A stretch of 64,000 nucleotides of DNA, from positions 1 to 64,000 of the forward strand of contig JADJUE010000002.1 in the NCBI GenBank assembly GCA_016710785.1, in the 5' to 3' direction. The stretch is from Candidatus Epilinea brevis. GTDB lineage: Bacteria > Chloroflexota > Anaerolineae > Epilineales > Epilineaceae. A model generated the notes under the pieces. That model saw nothing but the letters and a program-made list of their open reading frames with translations, ran no database searches and was not told where the DNA came from. A program made the position numbers and the translations under genes. This document shows positions 58,829 through 64,000 of this stretch, in pieces (position 1 is the first letter of the stretch; every line of letters starts with the position of its first letter).

Positions 58829-61800
58829 TCACTCACCCGTCCCCAACCGCCCCACCAAGGCCCGGATCCCCACATCCTCCGGGCTGATGGCCAGGGCGGC
58901 AGCCGCGCTCCGGCGGGCCTCCGCCATGTCCCCGGTGGACTCCAGGAGCGTGGCCAGGTCCGCATGCGTCCCCGCCTCTCCAGGGGCCAGCTGTACCGCG
59001 CGTCGGGCGCGCTCCAGGGCCGAGCGGGTATGGCCGGCGGCGGCGAGGGCGCGCACCCAGCCGCGCAGCGCCGTCAGGTCTGAAGCGTTGCGCCAGTCCA
59101 CGAAGTAGGCGGCGTAGGCCGCGGAGGCCCGCGCTGGATCGCCCAGGGCTTCGTGGGCCAGGGCCGCTGTGCGCCAGGCGCGGCGGAAGAAGGCGTCCCG
59201 CCGCAGCACCACCGCGAGGGCGAGATCCAGCGCTTCTCGCGGCCGACCGGCGGCCAAGGCCGTCTGCGCCGCTTCGTCCAGAAGTTCCGGCCAGCCCGGC
59301 ACGCGGGCGGCGGCCGTCGCATAGGAGGCCAGGGCGAGATCCAGTCGCTCCGCCCGCTCCGCGGCCTGCTGCGTTCTCAGGCCCCAAACCCGTAGGGCGC
59401 GCGCGCGGGTGATCAGCGGCGTCGGCGAGCCGGGGGCCAACGCCTCGGCGCGGTCGATGGCCGCGAACGCCAGCGCCATCTGCCGGTCCCGGGCTGACTG
59501 CCAGCGTTCGGCGGCGACCGGGTCCGCCGGGGCGGGCGCTGGATTGGCCGGGGCGGGCGCCGCCGCCGACGACGCGGAACCGGTGCCCGCATCCGCATCC
59601 GGACCCGGATCCGGATCCGAGCCGTCGCCCATCGCCGCGTCCGCCGCGCTCACGCTGACAGGGTCGGCGTCCGAACGGGCGGCCATGGCGTCCATGCCCG
59701 TGGCCGCGGACGCCGGGGATGCGGTGCCAGTCTGTCCCAGGGCCAGACGCAGCCGCGCGTCCAACAGGTCTGCGTACTCCACGTGTGCCCGGGCCGCCGC
59801 CAAGGTGTAGGCCGGCTCCCAGGGGGCGAGAATGCGGGCACGATCGTAGCGGTCCAGGGCGCGCTGCAGGTAGCTCTCCGCCTTGCCGCCCTTGCCGTCG
59901 CTGCGCAAGGCACTGACCGGTGCCTGCCAACCGCGCTCGCCCTCCTTGAACCAGGCGTCGGCCACGGTCGGCGCCAGGCAAGGGATGGCCAGAAGCAGGG
60001 CTACCGGGAGGACGCGGGCCAGGCGCAAGGCGGTCGTTGTCGTCGTGAGAACCGGGGGGCCACCAGAGCTGCCGACGGCCCAGGCGGCGAGGGCCGTCAG
60101 CGCCAGCGCGTACAGCGCCAGCGAGGCTGTCGCCGCCTGGACCGCGTCGGCCGAGCCGGTTGAGAGCCGGTCCAGCAGCAGCATCTGCAGGGCGGTGTAC
60201 AGGGCGATCGCCAGGACCAGGCGTCCCGCCTGGCCTGGTCGCGCCGGGCGCGCCGGACGCAGGGCCAGCCAGGCGCCGCCGGCCCCCAGGGCGATCAGGA
60301 CCGCGGCGGTGGCCGGCCCCCCTGCCACCTGTCCCGGACGGGCCAGGCTGAACGCCATGGTGAGGCCGATCGCGCCGGAGGCCAGCAGAGCATCGTCGCT
60401 CTCGCCGGCCCGGACGCTGCGATGAGGAGATGGGGAGCCTTGCTCGATGGTCTGGATAGGGGTGCTTCTGCCGCGGCGCAGGCCGACGCCGATCAGGCCG
60501 CCGATGACCGCCCAGGCGCCGAGTCGGCTGGCCACGGTGGCGAAGCTCACCTGCAGCTCCAGGGCATGGGCCGCCAAGGCCACCAGGGCGGCGGCGCCGA
60601 AGGCAGCAGGGCCCCAAGGCGGGCCCGAACGGTCGAAGTGCGAGGTTCCGTCCAGGAGCCCGACGGCTGGGCCTGGGTCTCCTGGGTTGCCTGGGGCACT
60701 TGGTGCGCTGCGCCAGGCGATGATGGCCAGGCCCAACCCGAATCCGGCGATGAGGCCCAAGCCCAGAGCCGGCGCCAGCAGGCAGGCGCCCGCCGGCCAG
60801 GGTGAGCGGGCCAGGCACCAGGACCCGTCCAGGCGCAGGACCAGCGGGGACAACAGGCCGAGGGCCAGGGTGGCGGTCCAGAGGATGCGGACATCGGAAG
60901 GCCTGGACGGTCGGGAGGGGGGCCGACCGATGCCCGGCCCCCTCCCCCCTGCCCCCTCCCCCAATACGGCTGGGGGCGGGGGAGATGCGTGGGGCCGGGG
61001 AACTGGCCGGGTGCCGGCCGCCAGGCTCCAAGCCGCGGCGATGCCCAGGACCAGCAGGGCCAGCTGCGTCGCCGCGCCCAGGAGGCCGCCGGTCAGGGCC
61101 GCGTCCAGGAGCAGGCTGTGGGCGCGGTCGGGCATATAGCCCCGGGGCTCATCGTAGGCCAGAAGGGGCGGGTAGACGGGTGCCCAGCTGAGGTCCATGG
61201 TCTCCGGACCGTAGCCCAGCAGGGCGCGCCAGCGCGGTGGAAGGTCGCGCGTCGGCGGATCGCTGTCCGGTCGGCCGGCCAGGTCCCCCAGGGCCAGCAT
61301 GCTCCCCTCCCAGAGTCGCATGCGGGCGCGGGTGCTGTTGCGCTCTGGGTCAAGGGCGGTGGACAGGCGGTCCAGCAGCGGCAGGCGGGCAAGGGCCGGG
61401 AAGGCGCCGCGGTTGAGTCCGACGAGGAAGGCGGCGCCCAGGAAGGCCGCGGCGACGAGGCCGAGCGCCACGGCGCGGCGTTGGCGGGCCGGTTGGATCC
61501 TGGCAGCCGCGGTCAGACCCAGGAGCCAGAGTCCCGCGGCCAGACCCAGCAAGGGTCCGCGGCTGGCGCTGAGCAGCAGCGCGGCGCCGCCGGCGCCCAC
61601 CGTGGTCAGCCAGGCGGCGAGCTTCCCCGCCGCCGGCCATCCTGGTTCGCTACGTGCCGCCCGCCAGGCGTCCGCCGCTCGCAGGGCCGCGAAGGGCAGG
61701 GCCAGCACCAGATGGGCCGCCAGCATGGGGCTGGCGCCGGCCGGGCCCACCACCCGCGTGACGACGTCGCCCTCCCAGGGCAGCGGGTCCAGGCCTTGGG

Positions 61801-62386
61801 ATTGGGCCAGGGCGTACAAGCCGGCGGGCAGGGCGCTCAGGCCCAGGAAGCCTGCCAGCCGCAGCTCGCCGCCCGGCCGCGCGGCCATGGAGGCGGCGCC
61901 CAGGCCCAAGGCGGCGATGGCCAGCGTGGTGGCCAGCCCCTGCCCGCGCGTCTGGCTGCCCAACAGGCTGGTCCAGGGGGCCACGCTGAAGACCGTCGCC
62001 GCCAGCTCGACGGCCAAGCAGAGGGCCAGGGCCCAGGCCAGGCGGCGAGGCCAGGAGGCAGGCGCGGGTGCCTGGTCGGTGGCGGGCACAGGATCCTCGC
62101 CCTCGCTGGGGTCCTGACCCGGGTCCAGGCTGGGTCCTGTTGCCAGCGCCTCGGTGCGATCCAGATCGCGACGGACACCCCTCCGTCCGTTCCACATGGA
62201 CAGGGCGACGGCCACGAGCGCGCCCAGCCCCAGCCAGCGCAGCAGGCCCGCCTTGTCGCCTTCGAAGACCCGGCTGGTGAAGACGGTGAAGTAGAGCGGC
62301 ACCGCCAGCAAGGCGATGGCGGTGGCCGACTCGGCCCAGCGGCGGGGGGTGGGGGGGGCGCTGGGCGCAGCAAAGGGGGATGTCAT
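58829..62386 (-). CDS. O-antigen ligase-like membrane protein fused to TPR repeats
   Basis: 1185 residues. The first 830 contain about a dozen or more membrane helices with the Wzy/O-antigen-ligase pieces: Q-S-Q-G-L-D-P-L-P-W, L-L-L-S-A-S-R-G-P-L-L-G (family Arg), N-S-T-R-A-R-M-R-L-W-E-G-S, and the periplasmic histidine loop P-D-R-A-H-S-L-L-L-D. The last 330 residues are TPR units (R-A-L-D-R-Y-D-R-A-R-I-L-A-P-W-E-P and similar) interrupted by an Asp/Ala/Pro-rich linker. A low-complexity insert (A-S-P-P-P-P-A-V-L-G-E-G-A-G-G-R-G) lies between helices. Polymerisation or ligation of a surface polysaccharide is the likely role; no other polysaccharide genes are nearby. Confidence 0.8.
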   Translation of the reverse strand: MTSPFAAPSAPPTPRRWAESATAIALLAVPLYFTVFTSRVFEGDKAGLLRWLGLGALVAVALSMWNGRRGVRRDLDRTEALATGPSLDPGQDPSEGEDPVPATDQAPAPASWPRRLAWALALCLAVELAATVFSVAPWTSLLGSQTRGQGLATTLAIAALGLGAASMAARPGGELRLAGFLGLSALPAGLYALAQSQGLDPLPWEGDVVTRVVGPAGASPMLAAHLVLALPFAALRAADAWRAARSEPGWPAAGKLAAWLTTVGAGGAALLLSASRGPLLGLAAGLWLLGLTAAARIQPARQRRAVALGLVAAAFLGAAFLVGLNRGAFPALARLPLLDRLSTALDPERNSTRARMRLWEGSMLALGDLAGRPDSDPPTRDLPPRWRALLGYGPETMDLSWAPVYPPLLAYDEPRGYMPDRAHSLLLDAALTGGLLGAATQLALLVLGIAAAWSLAAGTRPVPRPHASPPPPAVLGEGAGGRGPGIGRPPSRPSRPSDVRILWTATLALGLLSPLVLRLDGSWCLARSPWPAGACLLAPALGLGLIAGFGLGLAIIAWRSAPSAPGNPGDPGPAVGLLDGTSHFDRSGPPWGPAAFGAAALVALAAHALELQVSFATVASRLGAWAVIGGLIGVGLRRGRSTPIQTIEQGSPSPHRSVRAGESDDALLASGAIGLTMAFSLARPGQVAGGPATAAVLIALGAGGAWLALRPARPARPGQAGRLVLAIALYTALQMLLLDRLSTGSADAVQAATASLALYALALTALAAWAVGSSGGPPVLTTTTTALRLARVLPVALLLAIPCLAPTVADAWFKEGERGWQAPVSALRSDGKGGKAESYLQRALDRYDRARILAPWEPAYTLAAARAHVEYADLLDARLRLALGQTGTASPASAATGMDAMAARSDADPVSVSAADAAMGDGSDPDPGPDADAGTGSASSAAAPAPANPAPAPADPVAAERWQSARDRQMALAFAAIDRAEALAPGSPTPLITRARALRVWGLRTQQAAERAERLDLALASYATAAARVPGWPELLDEAAQTALAAGRPREALDLALAVVLRRDAFFRRAWRTAALAHEALGDPARASAAYAAYFVDWRNASDLTALRGWVRALAAAGHTRSALERARRAVQLAPGEAGTHADLATLLESTGDMAEARRSAAAALAISPEDVGIRALVGRLGTGE

Positions 62387-62411
62387 CGCGGCGGGATGGT
62401 AGAAGCGTCAG

Positions 62412-62975
62412 TCAGATTCGGAGGCGGTGCCGTCGCCACCGCCGCATCAGGACCAAGCCGCTTGTCAAGGGCATCAACCACAGGAGGATGAAGGGCCAGA
62501 CCAAGTAAAAGGGCCGGCCGGATAGCGGAAGGGTGGGCTTGTCGTCCAGGAACGAGACGATGCCAAATTCCTCAGCAAAACTGGCCATCTCCGGATAGCG
62601 ACAGGTCGGCGCTGACCAGCGCGCAGGGTCCTCGGATCGTTCCACGACGAAGTAATAGGTGGTGATCCACGGCAGGATTGTGGCGTTGTCGCGGTTGTAG
62701 GTGACCGTGACGGTCCTGGCCGTGACTCCCTTCCACGAGCGGTCAACCGCCACCAGGAGCGTGTGCGGGCCATGGAACACGATGCGTCCCTGAAAGACGG
62801 CGTCAGCGGTCGCCATGTCGGGATCATACTTAGGACTCCACCAGCCACCGCAACTGATAGCGTATGCGGACCGAGGACCACCGAACGTCATCAGCTCCAG
62901 CAGCAGCCCGAAAATCATCCAACGGAGCCGGCGGATCCCTTTGAACGTCTTGTTCCTGGCTGCGGTATGAGGCAC
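62412..62975 (-). CDS. Membrane-anchored NTR/TIMP-like protein
   Basis: 187 residues. A signal peptide or N-terminal helix (W-M-I-F-G-L-L-L-E-L-M-T-F-G) ends near A-Y-A-I-S-C, then A-T-A-D-A-V-F-Q-G-R-I-V-F, D-R-S-W-K-G-V, V-T-V-T-Y-N-R and a later C-R-Y-P. This is the N-terminal Cys plus ADAVFxGxV plus WKG pattern of bacterial NTR-like domains. A C-terminal membrane helix (F-I-L-L-W-L-M-P-L-T-S-G-L-V-L-M) is followed by an Arg-rich tail. The start is uncertain: GTG at 62975 or ATG at 62918. Function unknown. Confidence 0.7.
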   Translation of the reverse strand: MPHTAARNKTFKGIRRLRWMIFGLLLELMTFGGPRSAYAISCGGWWSPKYDPDMATADAVFQGRIVFHGPHTLLVAVDRSWKGVTARTVTVTYNRDNATILPWITTYYFVVERSEDPARWSAPTCRYPEMASFAEEFGIVSFLDDKPTLPLSGRPFYLVWPFILLWLMPLTSGLVLMRRWRRHRLRI

Positions 62976-62996
62976 TGAGGGTGGACCGTTCCTTGT

Positions 62997-64000
62997 CTAG
63001 ACCTTCTCCAACTTCGCGAACCGCTGCATCAGCTTCTTGACCCCCGCGCCGCCCACGAAGGCCACCGTCACTTCCTCGTCGCCGTCCTTGACCGCGGAGG
63101 ACACCACCACGCCCGCGCCGAAATGGCTGTGGCGCACGCGGTCGCCGGCCTTGAGCTGCGCCTTGTTGCTCGCGGCGGCAGGGGCCGCGGCCGCGCTTGC
63201 GCCGGCCTGCGTCTGCGGTGGCCGGCTGGGTGCCCAGGTGGTGGCCGAGCTGCGGGCCGTGGCTGAGCGGTTGTTGGGCGTGACCACGCCGGACTTGCTG
63301 CGCTGCTCCAGGCTACCGGCAGGCAGGTCGCGGAGGAAGCGGCTGGGCTCCGCCATTTCGCTGCTGCCGTAGAGGGTGCGGCGAAAGACGTGCATCAGGT
63401 AGAGCTTGCGCATGGCCCGCGTCAGCCCCACATAGAAGAGGCGGCGCTCTTCAGCCAGCGATTCCGGGTCGTCGATGCTGCGCGAATGCGGGAGGATGCG
63501 CTCCTCCAAGCCCGGCATGAAGACCACCGGGTACTCCAGGCCCTTGGCCGAATGCAGGGTCAGCAGGGTGACGCGGTCCCCTTCGCCCTGGCCCATCGCG
63601 TCCGTGTCGCTGGCCAGGGCCACCGATTCCAGCATGGCGCCCAGACCCTCCTGCGGCGACAGGTGGTGGTAGTCCAGGGCGAGGCCGCGAAGTTCTTGCA
63701 CGTTCTCCCAGCGATCCTGTCCCTCTTCGGTGCCGTCCTTGAGCCAGCGCGCGTAGCCGGAGAGGTCCAGCAACTGGTCCAGCAATTGATCCGCCGGCAG
63801 CAGGTCGCGGTTGGCGATGGCCTCCGCCATCAACTGCTGAAAGCGGACCAGGGCGCCGCGCCCCCGCGCATCCAGGTGGGCGGCGGGCGGCAGGAGCTCG
63901 TCCGGGATCTCATCGGCCGCCAGGCTGCACAGGGCCTCCCAGAGCGACTGGCCGGCTGCCTGGGCGCGGGCGGCCAGGGTCGTCAGCGCCTTGGGGCCGA
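62997..64000 (-). CDS. UvrD/PcrA-type ATP-dependent DNA helicase, C-terminal part (5' end outside window)
   Basis: The frame is open from the right edge to the stop at 62997 (about 333 codons). Motifs of the superfamily 1 C-terminal domain are clear: V-T-L-L-T-L-H-S-A-K-G-L-E-Y-P-V-V-F (motif V), G-L-E-E-R-I-L-P-H, and E-E-R-R-L-F-Y-V-G-L-T-R-A (motif VI). The tail has a basic linker and a Tudor-like G-D-R-V-R-H-S-H-F-G-A-G-V-V module typical of PcrA/UvrD, which contacts RNA polymerase. The enzyme unwinds DNA 3' to 5' in repair and at stalled forks. The N-terminal ATPase motifs are not in view. Confidence 0.9.
   Translation of the reverse strand, partial: GPKALTTLAARAQAAGQSLWEALCSLAADEIPDELLPPAAHLDARGRGALVRFQQLMAEAIANRDLLPADQLLDQLLDLSGYARWLKDGTEEGQDRWENVQELRGLALDYHHLSPQEGLGAMLESVALASDTDAMGQGEGDRVTLLTLHSAKGLEYPVVFMPGLEERILPHSRSIDDPESLAEERRLFYVGLTRAMRKLYLMHVFRRTLYGSSEMAEPSRFLRDLPAGSLEQRSKSGVVTPNNRSATARSSATTWAPSRPPQTQAGASAAAAPAAASNKAQLKAGDRVRHSHFGAGVVVSSAVKDGDEEVTVAFVGGAGVKKLMQRFAKLEKV

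Overview
The window looks like chromosomal DNA of an uncultured, GC-rich bacterium, most likely a member of the Chloroflexota (Anaerolineae/Caldilineae-like). This is an inference from protein style. Many large secreted proteins combine beta-propellers or vWA domains with Thr/Pro 'TPT' linkers and a hydrophobic motif of the type (R)xLYLPLLLR, a combination typical of that phylum. No rRNA or tRNA gene was recognised.

Layout. 1-5.1 kb: a di-heme, hydrazine-synthase-alpha-like cytochrome running off the left edge, two divergent toxin-antitoxin (TA) modules, and an ArsR-SDR operon with a perfect palindromic operator. 5.2-18.6 kb: a YciI-like protein, a secreted propeller-vWA protein, an Uma2 nuclease, an M20 amidohydrolase, an LPG-synthase-TM/sterol-desaturase pair, and a 1791-residue secreted metzincin-type metalloprotease. 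18.8-31.2 kb: an accessory region. It holds at least four remnants of an IS91-like element, each ending in an outward -35/-10 promoter followed by GGGATTGAAATTCCTAT; several genes cut off by them; and a gene island (an unknown protein, an Imm21-like immunity protein, an IS4-family element and a gene truncated by that IS) bracketed by two inverted copies of the ends. 31.2-41.7 kb: three large propeller-vWA proteins, each interrupted by one or two single-base deletions. 42-47 kb: a frameshifted RmlD-like reductase, a Phd-PemK TA module, an AbrB-type regulator and a clan GH-A glycoside hydrolase.

47.2-49.3 kb carries the most notable gene: a lipoprotein with LVIVD propeller, HYDIN/ASH-like and redoxin domains. 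The first position of its redoxin CxxC motif is an in-frame TGA followed at once by a convincing bacterial SECIS hairpin. It is therefore predicted to be a selenoprotein with a U-P-V-C active site. It is followed by an L-2-hydroxyglutarate oxidase/LDH-like pair, an HD-domain/DedA operon, an LVIVD protein, an ECF sigma factor translationally coupled to a one-TM propeller protein that may be its membrane sensor, a truncated VapC with an intact antitoxin, an O-antigen-ligase/TPR fusion, an NTR-like protein and the C-terminal part of a UvrD/PcrA helicase.

Together the window encodes much cell-surface and secreted machinery, a scatter of TA modules, and an IS-rich region where mobile ends supply both promoters and stop codons to the genes they have cut. 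Six single-base deletions in five genes between 32 and 43 kb may be sequencing errors rather than biology.
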